Shown here: one piece after another, positions 25,566 to 34,497 of the stretch
How positions within the stretch are numbered: the first letter of the stretch is position 1
Layout: each line of letters opens with the position of its first letter
Assembly (NCBI RefSeq): GCF_016888005.1
Contig: NZ_JAFDVE010000009.1
Coordinates: forward strand, 124,001-188,000
Direction: 5' to 3'
DNA: 64,000 bases
Source: Phycicoccus sp. CSK15P-2
Lineage (GTDB): Bacteria; Actinomycetota; Actinomycetes; Actinomycetales; Dermatophilaceae
The notes under the pieces: generated by a model
Told to the model about the DNA's origin: nothing
What the model saw: only the letters and a program-made list of their open reading frames with translations
Databases searched by the model: none
Translations under genes and position numbers: made by a program

Positions 25566-26066
25566 GTGGGTGAGACCTTCGGTACCGCCAAGGGGTCGGT
25601 CGCGTGGCTCAAGGCGTCGGGTGCGTCGGTGGAGGCGGTCGACCGCGGGGCCCCGTGTCCGTGCGGGGGAGTACCGCCGGGCAGCAGCCTGGGGGACTGC
25701 TGCGGGCCGCTGGTGGAGGCAGTGCGGCAGGCGGAGACGGCGGAGGCGCTCATGCGCTCCCGGTACACCGCGTACGCGCTGGCCGACGGGGATCACCTCT
25801 ACCGCACCTGGCACCCGCGCACCCGGCCGACGGGCGTCGAACCGGAGCCGTGGGTGGGCTGGGTCGGCCTCGAGGTGCTCGAGGTCGTGGACGGTGGACG
25901 GGACGACGACACCGGCGTCGTCGCCTTCCGGGCCTCCTGGGTGGCGGGCGAGGGCCGGGTGCGCCAGCGCGGGGAGGTGACCGAGCGGAGCCGCTTCGCG
26001 CGCCGTGCCGGACGCTGGTTCTACGTGGGGTCCGAGGAAGGCGGCGGTCCGCTCACTGGTAGCTGA
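25566..26066 (+). CDS. YchJ-like (UPF0225) SEC-C-motif protein
   Basis: 166 aa from GTG 25566; an in-frame GTG at 25533 would add 11 residues. The metal-binding Cys cluster is CPCGG near residue 25 and DCCGP near 37. It is followed by ALMRSRYTAYALADGDHLYRTWHP, the conserved core of YchJ/UPF0225, and an NTF2-like C-terminal fold with VAFRASW and RFARRAGRWFYV. Biochemical function of the family is not established. The 3' end overlaps the convergent lipoprotein gene by 14 bases. Confidence 0.82.
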   Translation: MGETFGTAKGSVAWLKASGASVEAVDRGAPCPCGGVPPGSSLGDCCGPLVEAVRQAETAEALMRSRYTAYALADGDHLYRTWHPRTRPTGVEPEPWVGWVGLEVLEVVDGGRDDDTGVVAFRASWVAGEGRVRQRGEVTERSRFARRAGRWFYVGSEEGGGPLTGS

Positions 26067-27621
26067 CGAACCACGGGGTCGGCGTCACCTGGGCGATGGT
26101 CTGGGTGGGGGAGAGCATCGGGTTGTCCTCGTCCTCGAAGTTCTTCCAGCCGAGCCAGACCCCGTCCGGGAGGTCGCGGCGGATCTCGGCCCACGTGCCC
26201 TGTTTGGCGTTCGGCGTGCCCTGGCCGTCGGCGTGGACGAGCCACTGGATCTCGTCGAGGCCGGTGTCGAGGCGTTCGCGGTGGGTGACCATCGAGGTGC
26301 GGAACTGGTGGATGGTCAGCACCTTCGGGGGGAGGTCGTGCTCGCGGACGAGCCCGGCGAGCCAGCGGCCCACCTCGTTGACCTCCGCGACGTCGACGTG
26401 GCCGATGCGCTGCAGCGGCTTCTCCTTCGGTCCCAGCCGCCACTCCGGGTCGAGTGCGAGGCCGACGTGCGGCAGCTCGAGCAGCGAGGCGTAGTCGCGC
26501 GCCTGGTCGAGGAAGGACGCCCGCCCGGGCTGGAGGTCCAGGACGACGTAGACCCCGGCCTCCTGCGCGACGTCGACCCATCGGCGCAGGGTCTTCACCG
26601 GGGTGTGCTGCGAGTAGGTGCGGTCCTTCCCCGGGCCCCCGGTCGCGACCGTGGCGATGAGCTCGAAGGCGGGCACGACGGGGTCGTCGACGAGGTGCCC
26701 GTACTGCGCCGCCAGCGCGCGGACCCGCTGCACGGCCTGCTGCGCCGACTGCTCGCCGAGCATGCCGAGGGAGGCGGTGTTCGGGTGCCCGTACAGGGCG
26801 ACCATCCGGCGTGCGGGGAAGGGGAGCAGACCACCGCCGGGCAGGCCGGGCGCCCGCTGTGCCGTGCGGACCCTCCGCGCGAAGAGCGGTCCGAAGCCCC
26901 CGATGCCGACGACCGGGAGGTCCGGGTCGGCGCGGAGGCTCTCGACGTCCTCCTCCGAGCGCCGCGGGTCGAGGTCGTGCAGCGTGGCCGACCGCACCCC
27001 GAGGGCGTCGAGAGTCGCGGTGACCGCGGGGTCGGGCGTGACGTCCGGGCCGAGCAGCACGAGCGCCGACCCCTGGACCGTCGCGGGCAGTCCGGGAGCC
27101 GCCGGCGTGCCGGAGGCGTCGAGGTCGACGACCTCGCGGTCGCCGAAGGCGGTGGGAGCCGGGGAGGTGGACCGCCCGTTCGACGCCGAGGGGGAGGGAG
27201 TGCCGGACGTCGACGTCGGCGAGGCCGGCGCCCCCGCGGCTCGGAGCACCGTCCGGGTGCCGAGGCGGTCGAGCTCGGCGAGCAGCTCCGGGCCGTCACG
27301 CAGCACCGGGAGCCGGAGCGGACGCGCGACCTCCGAGGCCGCAGGGAGGTCCTGGTCACCCGCCGCCACGACGACGGCGCTGGCGCTCTCCAGCAGCGTC
27401 CGGGACGCGGCGAGCGAGGCGTCCGGCCCGTCGGGGGCCACCGTCGCGGCCGTCGTCGTCAGGGTGACCGCGTGCGGCTCCGGTTCGGGGGCGGTGGACG
27501 CGTCGGAGGTCCGGTCCGCAGACGGCGGGCGGTCCGCCTCGGTGCAGGCGCTGACGCCGGCCACGGCACCGGCGGCGACGACGGTGCGCAGTGCTGCCCT
27601 GCGCGGCATCCTCGGGACCAT
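26053..27621 (-). CDS. Large lipoprotein with possible cell-wall-binding and TIM-barrel-like domains
   Basis: 522 aa. The ATG at 27621 is chosen for AGGAAGGAGGT just upstream and because it gives a clean signal peptide: PRRAALRTVVAAGAVAGVSAC with lipid Cys26 and an Arg pair compatible with Tat export. Residues ~45-115 (VVVAAGDQDLPAASEVARPL; LLAELDRLGTRTVLRAAG) look like a cell-wall-binding type 2 repeat. A Ser/Thr/Pro-rich linker follows. Residues ~230-520 read as a barrel-like domain with YVVLDLQPGRASF, VGLALDPEWRL and LTIHQFRTSMV. Function unknown; a surface glycan hydrolase or binding role is possible. Arranged divergently from the VOC gene. Confidence 0.75.
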   Translation of the reverse strand: MVPRMPRRAALRTVVAAGAVAGVSACTEADRPPSADRTSDASTAPEPEPHAVTLTTTAATVAPDGPDASLAASRTLLESASAVVVAAGDQDLPAASEVARPLRLPVLRDGPELLAELDRLGTRTVLRAAGAPASPTSTSGTPSPSASNGRSTSPAPTAFGDREVVDLDASGTPAAPGLPATVQGSALVLLGPDVTPDPAVTATLDALGVRSATLHDLDPRRSEEDVESLRADPDLPVVGIGGFGPLFARRVRTAQRAPGLPGGGLLPFPARRMVALYGHPNTASLGMLGEQSAQQAVQRVRALAAQYGHLVDDPVVPAFELIATVATGGPGKDRTYSQHTPVKTLRRWVDVAQEAGVYVVLDLQPGRASFLDQARDYASLLELPHVGLALDPEWRLGPKEKPLQRIGHVDVAEVNEVGRWLAGLVREHDLPPKVLTIHQFRTSMVTHRERLDTGLDEIQWLVHADGQGTPNAKQGTWAEIRRDLPDGVWLGWKNFEDEDNPMLSPTQTIAQVTPTPWFVSYQ

Positions 27622-27731
27622 CCGGACCTCCTTCCTCGGTCGCGCGGGTAGGGGAGCGCGCTCTACCGTCGCACGTCCCCGGGCCTCCACGCACCGGCCG
27701 GTGTGTCGGTCGTTCCTGGTAGGACGGGTGC

Positions 27732-28454
27732 ATGTACCTGGAGAACGTCGTGCTCGACGCCCTGGACCCGGAGCGTCTCGGACCCTTCTGGGAGGGGCTG
27801 CTGGGAGCCCGCAGCCTCACCGTGTCACCGGACGCCGTCGAGATGCGGCTCGACCTGCCCGGTGGTCACTACCTCGACCTGTGCATCGTGAAGGTGCCCG
27901 AGCCCGCAGGTCCGTCGCCGCGCCTGCACCTCGACCTGCGCGGCGGCGACGAGCAGGACGCGGTCGTCCGACGGGCGCTGGCGCTCGGTGGCCGGTACCT
28001 GGACATCGGCCAGCTGGACGTCCCCTGGGTCGTCCTCGCCGACCCGGAGGGAACGCCGTTCTGCGTCATGGAGGACCGGGAGAGCTACCGCCGCACGGGC
28101 CCCGTGGCGGCGTTGCCCCTCGACTCGGCCGACCCCGCGGCCGACGCCGCGATCTGGGCGCTGACCAGTGGATGGCAGCGACGCGACGCGGACGGGTTCG
28201 TCGAGCTCCGGCACCCGAGCGGCACCGGGCCGGTCCTCGAGCTGCTCCCGCAGGGGGCCGCCAAGGAACCCGGCGCCAAGAACCGCCTACACCTCGACGC
28301 GCGCCTGGAGCCGGGGGAGGACGCGGACACGGTCGTCGAGCAGGTGACGGCCCTCGGGGGTCGCGAGGTCGACTTCGGGTGGGGGGACCTGCCCTGGCGC
28401 ACCCTCCAGGACGCGTCCGGCAACGAGCTCTGTCTCCTGCCCGCCCGGGGCTGA
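27732..28454 (+). CDS. Two-domain VOC (glyoxalase-like) protein
   Basis: 240 aa, ATG at 27732. Two similar halves (residues ~1-115 and ~120-238), each ending in a strand pattern typical of VOC domains: PWVVLADPEGTPFCVMED and PWRTLQDASGNELCLLPA. The equivalent RLHLDLR and RLHLDAR motifs occur in both. Members of this glyoxalase-like group have mostly unknown substrates. A -10-like TAGGAC at 27720-27725 lies 6 bases from the ATG with no Shine-Dalgarno, suggesting a leaderless message. Confidence 0.8.
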   Translation: MYLENVVLDALDPERLGPFWEGLLGARSLTVSPDAVEMRLDLPGGHYLDLCIVKVPEPAGPSPRLHLDLRGGDEQDAVVRRALALGGRYLDIGQLDVPWVVLADPEGTPFCVMEDRESYRRTGPVAALPLDSADPAADAAIWALTSGWQRRDADGFVELRHPSGTGPVLELLPQGAAKEPGAKNRLHLDARLEPGEDADTVVEQVTALGGREVDFGWGDLPWRTLQDASGNELCLLPARG

Positions 28455-28473
28455 CCCGCCCCGCCACCCGGGG

Positions 28474-30009
28474 TCAGCCGCCCCGGAGCCGCCGCAACAG
28501 CCCGCCGAGCCGGTCCTGCGGCGCGGGCGACGCCTCGGCCCGTCCCGTCGCCGCGGGCCGCGGGCCGGGGAGGTCCCCCGGATGGCGGGCCGGCCGGCGG
28601 ACCACGCGGGCACGGTCGACCGCGGCGTCGATGTCGGCCACGAGGCCGGCGTCCACGGCGTGCAGGGTCGGCTCGACGTGCACCTCGATGCCGTCGGTGC
28701 CGATGAGCCACCGGCCACCGTCGGTGAAGGCGAGCATGCACGCGACGTCGCGGAAGACCACAGTGGTGACACTGCTCCGCGTGCGGCGCGTGACGGCCTC
28801 CGCACCGACGACCAGGACGTCCGAGAGGGACGGGTCGTGCGGCTGGATCACCCGCCCGGTCGCCGCGTGTGCCGACTGGACCGGAGCGGGGTGCCAGCCC
28901 GCCCACTCGAGGTCGCCGGCGGGGAGCTGGGCCAGGGCCTGCCCCCAGTAGGTCTCCGCCAGCACGCGGACGTCGTCGGGGCTCACCGGCTCGTCGACGA
29001 GCTCAAGAGCGCCGGTCACGGCACCCGGCACCCCGAGCAGGAGGTCGCGGGCGACGTCCGCCAGCCCCGCCGGCACCCGGAGCAGGTCGGCGGTCTCGGT
29101 CCGGACGTCCGCGGCGGCGGCACCGACGAGGTCCGCGTCGGGTGGCCCCCATCGCAGCTCGGCGAGGAGGTCGAGGATCTCTCCGGCGACCGCGGCGGCG
29201 CGCTCCGGCCTGGCCTCGGCGCGCAGCACGACGGTCGCGGACGTGGCGTCTCGGACGGCGTACTGGGCCCCGGCCTGGTAGCAGTACCCGAGGTCGTCGC
29301 GTAGCCGGCGCGTGGCCAGCCGGTCGAGCACCTCGGCGAACACCCGGGCACCGCGGGAACGGGGGACGATGCCGGTGACGAGCACGGCGGCGGAGTCCGG
29401 AGCCAGGTACCACGCCGGGGTGTCGGTCAACGAGGTCGTCTCCGGGGGCGGCTGGCGCCGTCCCTCCCCGAGGGCGAGGTCGAGGGTCGCGGGCAGCTCG
29501 GGGCCGGAGAACCAGGCGACCGCGTTGCCGCGCGTGAAGGCCTCCTGGACCCACAGCGACGCGAGGTCGGGGGTCAGGTCGGCCACCCCGAGCTCCGGGT
29601 AGGAGGAGAGGCCGTAGCCGGCGGCCCCGTAGCGCACCCGTTGGAGGCTCCCGCCGCCTCCGTACATGGTGCGCGACTCGGCGGCGAGGACGGCCTTCTC
29701 TCCCTCGACCCGGTCGTGAGGGAGGTCGCGCAGCAGCCCGCAGACGTCGGAGAGCACCTGGACGACGTGTTCCGCGGTGCCCCGCGTGCGGAACACGGTG
29801 TGCGCCGCATGTGTCTCGAGGTGGTGGTGGAGCTCGGTCGGGTTCAGCAGGCTGAGCGCCAGGTGCCCGACGAGGTGGGTGAGCCCGCGCACGGCGAGGG
29901 TCTCGTCCGCCCACCCGACACGGAACGCGATGCCCCCGGTGCAGTCGTCACCGTCGTCCGGCAGGAACAGCAGCGGGATCCCGTCGGCCTCGAGCTGGCT
30001 GATGCTCAT
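28474..30009 (-). CDS. M16-like metallopeptidase homologue, zinc motif altered (probable pseudo-enzyme)
   Basis: 511 aa, ATG overlapping the stop of the upstream TPR gene. The fold pattern follows half of an M16/insulinase protein: GIAFRVGWADE then RGLTHLVGHLALS where HxxEH is expected, and the second-domain pattern TRRLRDDLGYCYQAGAQYAV, as in ELREKxGxxYx of M16 peptidases. The motif reads H45-L-V-G-H49, so the catalytic Glu is Gly (codon GGG, one base from GAG). The distal EGEKAVLAAES is retained. A ~100-aa C-terminal extension is not M16-like. Probably non-catalytic, or a peptidase damaged by one substitution. Confidence 0.72.
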   Translation of the reverse strand: MSISQLEADGIPLLFLPDDGDDCTGGIAFRVGWADETLAVRGLTHLVGHLALSLLNPTELHHHLETHAAHTVFRTRGTAEHVVQVLSDVCGLLRDLPHDRVEGEKAVLAAESRTMYGGGGSLQRVRYGAAGYGLSSYPELGVADLTPDLASLWVQEAFTRGNAVAWFSGPELPATLDLALGEGRRQPPPETTSLTDTPAWYLAPDSAAVLVTGIVPRSRGARVFAEVLDRLATRRLRDDLGYCYQAGAQYAVRDATSATVVLRAEARPERAAAVAGEILDLLAELRWGPPDADLVGAAAADVRTETADLLRVPAGLADVARDLLLGVPGAVTGALELVDEPVSPDDVRVLAETYWGQALAQLPAGDLEWAGWHPAPVQSAHAATGRVIQPHDPSLSDVLVVGAEAVTRRTRSSVTTVVFRDVACMLAFTDGGRWLIGTDGIEVHVEPTLHAVDAGLVADIDAAVDRARVVRRPARHPGDLPGPRPAATGRAEASPAPQDRLGGLLRRLRGG

Positions 30010-30896
30010 GCGGGGCCGCCGCTCGCGAGGGCCTCGTCCCGAAGGGTCGTCAACCGCTCGTGATGGCGGACGGCGGCCTCCCACGGCCCGCGCGCCAGGG
30101 CGGCACCCAGAGCGCGGAAGTGTGCGACCGCGCGCCCGGGACGCCCCGCGAGGCCGAAGTACACGGCGAGCTCGGTGTGGGCGACGACCCCCGCGTACGC
30201 GGAGGTGCACGGCGCCGCGAGGAAGCGGTCCGCGGCGGCCTCGACCTGGGCGACGAGCTCGGGGCCGCAGAGGTCGTCGGTGGACCTGCCGTCGGTGAGG
30301 TCGTGCCACCGTCCGAGATGGGCGGCGGCGAGCAGCGAGTGCTCGGGGCTGCCGTCGGCCGCGTCGGCGGCCACGCGGGTCGCGAGGGTGATGCCGTCGT
30401 GCCAGGAGCCGCCCGCCGCCGGGCGGAGGCAGTGCAGGAGTGCGCGCTGCGCGGCGAAGTGGTGCAGCTCCACCCGGGACAGGCGCTCGTAGCGGCGGAA
30501 CGCCTCCTGCGCGGGGACACGGCGCTCGTCGGCGGTGAGGATGCGCAGGTACCACGGCGTCGCGTCGTGCGGGTCCTCGGCGCACATCTGCACCAGGGCC
30601 TGGTCGACCGCGGGGTAGGCGTCGGGGTCCAGGACGGCACGGTGCAGCCGCAGCAGCCGGGCCTCGAGGTCCCTGGGTGCCCGGCGAAGGTGCGTCTCGA
30701 GGGCGTCGTCCAGACCGGGGACGCGGGCCAGCACGCCCAGCGCGATGGCGTGGTCGGTCTCACTGCGCCGACGCTGCATCGCGACGGTCTGCAGCGCCCC
30801 GGTGACGTCTCCCTCCTGCGCGCGCGCACGCGCACGCTTCAGGTCGGGGAAGATGTCGGCCGGGTCGTAGAGCGCCGACGTCGTGCTGGGCTCCAC
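30006..30896 (-). CDS. TPR-like helical protein, partner of the M16-like gene
   Basis: 296 aa from GTG 30896. The start is chosen from a -10 box (TAGCAT) 8 bases upstream, implying a leaderless message; longer in-frame starts run into the divergent aspS promoter. The sequence is Ala/Leu/Arg-rich and helical throughout, with repeat-like segments ([40 protein letters not shown]). It has many His and Arg and no catalytic motif. Stop overlaps the M16-like ATG, so the two are translated together. Function unknown. Confidence 0.7.
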   Translation of the reverse strand: MEPSTTSALYDPADIFPDLKRARARAQEGDVTGALQTVAMQRRRSETDHAIALGVLARVPGLDDALETHLRRAPRDLEARLLRLHRAVLDPDAYPAVDQALVQMCAEDPHDATPWYLRILTADERRVPAQEAFRRYERLSRVELHHFAAQRALLHCLRPAAGGSWHDGITLATRVAADAADGSPEHSLLAAAHLGRWHDLTDGRSTDDLCGPELVAQVEAAADRFLAAPCTSAYAGVVAHTELAVYFGLAGRPGRAVAHFRALGAALARGPWEAAVRHHERLTTLRDEALASGGPA

Positions 30897-30904
30897 AGGC
30901 TCGA

Positions 30905-30910
30905 ATGCTA
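30905..30910 (-). promoter_or_regulatory. -10 box of the TPR/M16-like operon
   Basis: On the minus strand this reads TAGCAT and ends 8 bases before the GTG at 30896, the spacing expected for a leaderless transcript. The -35 is weak. It lies back-to-back with the aspS promoter. Confidence 0.5.
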
Positions 30911-30965
30911 GGTGGTCGTGGCCGATCGCACACACCGTTCGGCGCCGAGCGGCCGCAGAACTCGG

Positions 30966-30995
30966 TTCGGGCTCGGGCATCCTCGTCCGTAGGAT
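30966..30995 (+). promoter_or_regulatory. aspS promoter
   Basis: -10 TAGGAT (30990-30995) with a weak -35 TTCGGG (30966-30971) at 18-base spacing, giving a leader of ~55 bases before the aspS GTG. Confidence 0.5.
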
Positions 30996-31057
30996 GGGGC
31001 GTCGTCCGACGCCCGTGCGCGGACAGCCCATCTTCCCGAGACGAAGGACCCCCACCC

Positions 31058-32881
31058 GTGCTCCGCACCCATGAGGCCGGCACCCTGAGCGCCGGCCACA
31101 CCGGCCAGACCGTCACGCTCACCGGCTGGGTGGCGAAGCGGCGCGATCACGGGGGCGTGGCGTTCGTCGACCTCCGGGACGCGAGCGGGGTCGTCCAGGT
31201 CGTCGCCCGGGACGAGGTGCTCACCGGTGCGGCGCACGACCTGCGCAGCGAGTACGTCGTCCGGGTGACCGGAGAGGTGACGGCGCGCGAGGTGCACAAC
31301 GTCAACCCGGAGCTCCCGACCGGTGAGGTCGAGGTCGTGGCGTCCGAGATCGAGGTCCTCAACCCGAGTGCTCCGCTGCCGTTCCAGGTGGACGAGCGGG
31401 TCACCGTGGGGGAGGAGGCGCGCCTCAGGCACCGCTACCTCGACCTGCGCCGGCCGGGCACGCACTCTGCCGGGCACGCCATCCGGCTGCGCTCGAAGGT
31501 CAGCCAGGCAGCCCGCCGGGTCCTGGGTGAGCGCGACTTCGTCGAGATCGAGACCCCGACCCTCACCCGCTCGACGCCCGAGGGCGCGCGGGACTTCCTC
31601 GTGCCGGCCCGGCTAGCTCCCGGCTCCTGGTACGCCCTCCCGCAGAGCCCGCAGCTGTTCAAGCAGCTGCTCATGGTCTCCGGGATGGAGCGGTACTACC
31701 AGATCGCCCGCTGCTACCGGGACGAGGACTTCCGCGCGGACCGCCAGCCCGAGTTCACCCAGCTCGACATCGAGATGTCGTTCGTCGAGCAGGACGACGT
31801 CATGGAGCTCGGCGAGGCACTCGTCCGGGAGATCTGGCAGCTCGTCGGGGTGGAGCTCGAGAGCCCGTTCGAGCGGATGACGTACGCCGACGCGATGCGC
31901 CGGTTCGGCACCGACAAGCCCGACCTGCGCTTCGGCCAGGAGCTCGTCGAGTGCACCGAGTACTTCGCCGAGACGTCCTTCCGGGTGTTCCAGGCCGACT
32001 ACGTCGGCGCTGTCGTGATGCCCGGCGGGGCGAACCAGCCGCGCAAGCAGCTCGACGCCTGGCAGGAGTGGGCCAAGCAGCGCGGTGCGCGCGGGCTCGC
32101 CTACGTGCTCGTCCAGGAGGACGGCTCGCTCGGCGGTCCCGTCGCGAAGAACCTGTCGGAGACCGAGGCCGCCGGCCTCGCCCAGCACGTGGGTGCCCAG
32201 CCGGGTGACTGCATCTTCTTCGCCGCGGGCGCCCCGAAGGCGTCCCGGGCCCTGCTCGGCGCTGCCCGGCTCGAGATCGGCCGGCGCTGCGGGCTCGTCG
32301 ACGAGGACGCCTGGAGCTTCCTCTGGGTGCTCGACGCCCCGCTGTTCGAGCCGGCCGACGAGGCCGTCGCCGCCGGCGACGTGGCCGTGGGTGCCGGCGC
32401 GTGGACCGCGGTCCACCACGCCTTCACCTCACCCAAGGCCGAGTTCCTCGACACCTTCGACACCGACCCCGGCCCGGCGCTCGCGTACGCCTACGACCTG
32501 GTGTGCAACGGCAACGAGGTCGGCGGCGGCTCCATCCGTATCCATCGGCGGGACGTCCAGGAGAGGGTCTTCAGGGTCATGGGGCTGTCGGAGGAGGAGG
32601 CGCAGGAGAAGTTCGGTTTCCTCCTCGACGCCTTCCAGTACGGTGCCCCGCCGCACGGCGGCATCGCGTTCGGCTGGGACCGGATCGTCATGCTGCTCGG
32701 GGGCTTCGACAGCATCCGCGACGTCATCGCCTTCCCGAAGTCCGGCGGCGGTTACGACCCGCTCACCGACGCCCCGGCACCCATCACGCCGCAGCAGCGC
32801 AAGGAGGCCGGCATCGACGCGAAGCCCCAGAGCGCGGTGGCACCGCAGGGCGCGCCGGAGGTCAACCCGACGCAGAGCTGA
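31058..32881 (+). CDS. aspS: Aspartyl-tRNA synthetase
   Basis: 607 aa from GTG 31058, with GAAGGA upstream. N-terminal OB-fold anticodon domain ([20 protein letters not shown]), class II motif 2 [20 protein letters not shown], a bacterial GAD insertion domain (middle), [15 protein letters not shown] and motif 3 [15 protein letters not shown]. Bacterial-type AspRS of full length; whether it also charges tRNA-Asn (with GatCAB) cannot be read. Short unstructured C-terminal tail. Confidence 0.97.
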   Translation: MLRTHEAGTLSAGHTGQTVTLTGWVAKRRDHGGVAFVDLRDASGVVQVVARDEVLTGAAHDLRSEYVVRVTGEVTAREVHNVNPELPTGEVEVVASEIEVLNPSAPLPFQVDERVTVGEEARLRHRYLDLRRPGTHSAGHAIRLRSKVSQAARRVLGERDFVEIETPTLTRSTPEGARDFLVPARLAPGSWYALPQSPQLFKQLLMVSGMERYYQIARCYRDEDFRADRQPEFTQLDIEMSFVEQDDVMELGEALVREIWQLVGVELESPFERMTYADAMRRFGTDKPDLRFGQELVECTEYFAETSFRVFQADYVGAVVMPGGANQPRKQLDAWQEWAKQRGARGLAYVLVQEDGSLGGPVAKNLSETEAAGLAQHVGAQPGDCIFFAAGAPKASRALLGAARLEIGRRCGLVDEDAWSFLWVLDAPLFEPADEAVAAGDVAVGAGAWTAVHHAFTSPKAEFLDTFDTDPGPALAYAYDLVCNGNEVGGGSIRIHRRDVQERVFRVMGLSEEEAQEKFGFLLDAFQYGAPPHGGIAFGWDRIVMLLGGFDSIRDVIAFPKSGGGYDPLTDAPAPITPQQRKEAGIDAKPQSAVAPQGAPEVNPTQS

Positions 32882-33041
32882 CTCCGGCGTCCGCCACGAC
32901 CCGGCCGGTGGGTCGACGAACCTGCCCGTGCACATGCGGGCCCTGTTGGGGCGATGACACTCGGCCGGGACGGAGGTCCGAGGCTCGGCGGCAGGGACCC
33001 GCCGATGGGTCAAGCGCAGGCAAAGGTTTGGTCAAAGAGGT

Positions 33042-33057
33042 GTGTGTTCGGAAACAC
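33042..33057. promoter_or_regulatory. Imperfect 16-bp palindrome upstream of doxX-like gene
   Basis: GTGTGTTCGGAAACAC: the outer four pairs match and one inner pair does not. It lies 63 bases before the DoxX start in a 238-base gap after aspS. Possible repressor operator; no family assigned. Confidence 0.35.
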
Positions 33058-33119
33058 CCTGTGTCCCAGGTCCGTTGGCGGTCGCGTTGAACCCTCGACA
33101 ACCTCAGGAGTGATCTGCC

Positions 33120-33554
33120 GTGAACCATCTGACCCGCCTCCCCAGCAGCGTGCGCGACGTGGTGCTGCTCGTCGCCCGCCTCGTGCTCGGCGTGGTCTTC
33201 GTCGTCCACGGGTGGCAGAAGGTCGTCCAGAACGGCCTTGGCGCCACCGGTGACGCGTTCGCGGGGATGGGTGTTCCCGCTCCCGAGGTGTCCGCGGTCG
33301 TCGCGGGAGTCGTCGAGCTCGTCGGGGGTGCCGCTCTGCTCGCGGGCGTGGCCACTGCCGTCGCCGGGGTGGCCCTGTTCCTCGTCATGCTCGGAGCGGC
33401 GCTGTTCGTGCACGTGTCCAATGGTGTGCTGGTGGACGGGGGCGGTTGGGAGCTGGTCGGTGCGCTCGGCGTCGGTGCGCTCGCGCTCGCAGCCGTCGGC
33501 CCGGGCCGCTACGCCGTCGACGGCATCGCCGGGTCGCGGCGCCGCCCGTCCTGA
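33120..33554 (+). CDS. DoxX-family membrane protein
   Basis: 144 aa from GTG 33120, with AGGAG 9 bases upstream. Four hydrophobic segments; family features are LLVARLVLGVVFVVHGWQKV, GVVELVGGAALLAGVATAVA and ALFVHVSNGVLVDGGGWEL. DoxX proteins have been linked to redox or thiol-stress functions in mycobacteria together with SseA/SodA, but neither neighbour is present. The upstream palindrome may mark its own regulation. Confidence 0.85.
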   Translation: MNHLTRLPSSVRDVVLLVARLVLGVVFVVHGWQKVVQNGLGATGDAFAGMGVPAPEVSAVVAGVVELVGGAALLAGVATAVAGVALFLVMLGAALFVHVSNGVLVDGGGWELVGALGVGALALAAVGPGRYAVDGIAGSRRRPS

Positions 33555-33646
33555 GCCCGACATGGAGCCTCCCGTGGGTGTGCGGACGCTGCGACGGCAG
33601 ACACGTCGGACGTCCTGGTGGGCGGCCGAGACGGGAGGATCGCAGG

Positions 33647-34456
33647 TCAGGCGGAGTTCCGTGGCGGCGTGGAGGAAGGCAGCCAGCGGCTGCGCCACTC
33701 CATGGCAGTCGTGAAGCCCAGCCGGTGGTAGATGCGTCGGGCAGCGTCGTTGTCGGCGAACATCCCGAGGGCGCAGGCGCCCACCTCGTCCACGGCGCGG
33801 CGGGTCAGGGCCGCCGTGAGCGCCGCGCCGAGGCCGGTGCGGCGCCGACCGGTGTCGACGGCGATACCGGCGAGGGTGGGCGTGCCCGCCTCGGACGGCT
33901 CGCTGGCGCCGCAGGCCAGCAGCCCGCCGTCGTCGTCCCGCACCCCGGCCCAGAGCTGGCCGGGGCGCGCGAACGGCTGGCCGTGCGTGCGCGGGCTGTG
34001 CTCGGCCAGGAAGGCGGTCAGCTCCTCCCGGTCGGACGGCTCGAGCACGACCACGCGCTCCTCGCCGGGAACGTGGGGCGGTGCCGTCCGGGTCCACATC
34101 CAGTCCCAGTCGCCGCCGCGCTCGCCGAGGTCGAGGTACCGGGCCACGACCGGCTGGTGCTCACGCGGTGCGCTGAGGTGCTGGAAGGGACCGTCGAGGA
34201 ACCACGAGCGGACCTCCGGCGACGACCACAGCGCGTCGAGGTGGGCCGCGTCGCCCAGCGTGGCCGCACCGCGGATGCCGTGGTCGGACCGGCGCGGAAC
34301 GACGACGGCACGACCGGCGGCGCTCTCGGCGGCCCATCCGTCCCCGGTGAACCCACGGCCGATGTCGAGTTCGACGACGGGGTGGCGGTCGGTCAGCCCG
34401 CTCAGGTCCTCCAGGGTGCGGACCCGGCGGACGGTGACCCCACCTGCGGTGCTCAT
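33647..34456 (-). CDS. GNAT-family acetyltransferase
   Basis: 269 aa with ATG at 34456. The C-terminal half is a GNAT domain: LAGIAVDTGRRRTGLGAAL is the acetyl-CoA pyrophosphate loop and MFADNDAARRIYHRLGF the usual end. The N-terminal half (VPRRSDHGIRGAATLG, SWFLDGPF) may be a degenerate second GNAT or a substrate domain. Substrate unknown. Its start lies almost on top of the truncated DinB/DUF664 remnant read from the opposite strand. Confidence 0.85.
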   Translation of the reverse strand: MSTAGGVTVRRVRTLEDLSGLTDRHPVVELDIGRGFTGDGWAAESAAGRAVVVPRRSDHGIRGAATLGDAAHLDALWSSPEVRSWFLDGPFQHLSAPREHQPVVARYLDLGERGGDWDWMWTRTAPPHVPGEERVVVLEPSDREELTAFLAEHSPRTHGQPFARPGQLWAGVRDDDGGLLACGASEPSEAGTPTLAGIAVDTGRRRTGLGAALTAALTRRAVDEVGACALGMFADNDAARRIYHRLGFTTAMEWRSRWLPSSTPPRNSA

Positions 34457-34497
34457 GGCGCCAGCCTCGCACGCACCGCCGCCGCACCGGACACGGG

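Noticed and set aside
33568-33638. Inverted repeat CCTCCCGT/ACGGGAGG between the doxX-like and GNAT genes
   Set aside because: Only 8 bp with a 55-base spacer and no T-run; expected by chance in GC-rich DNA.
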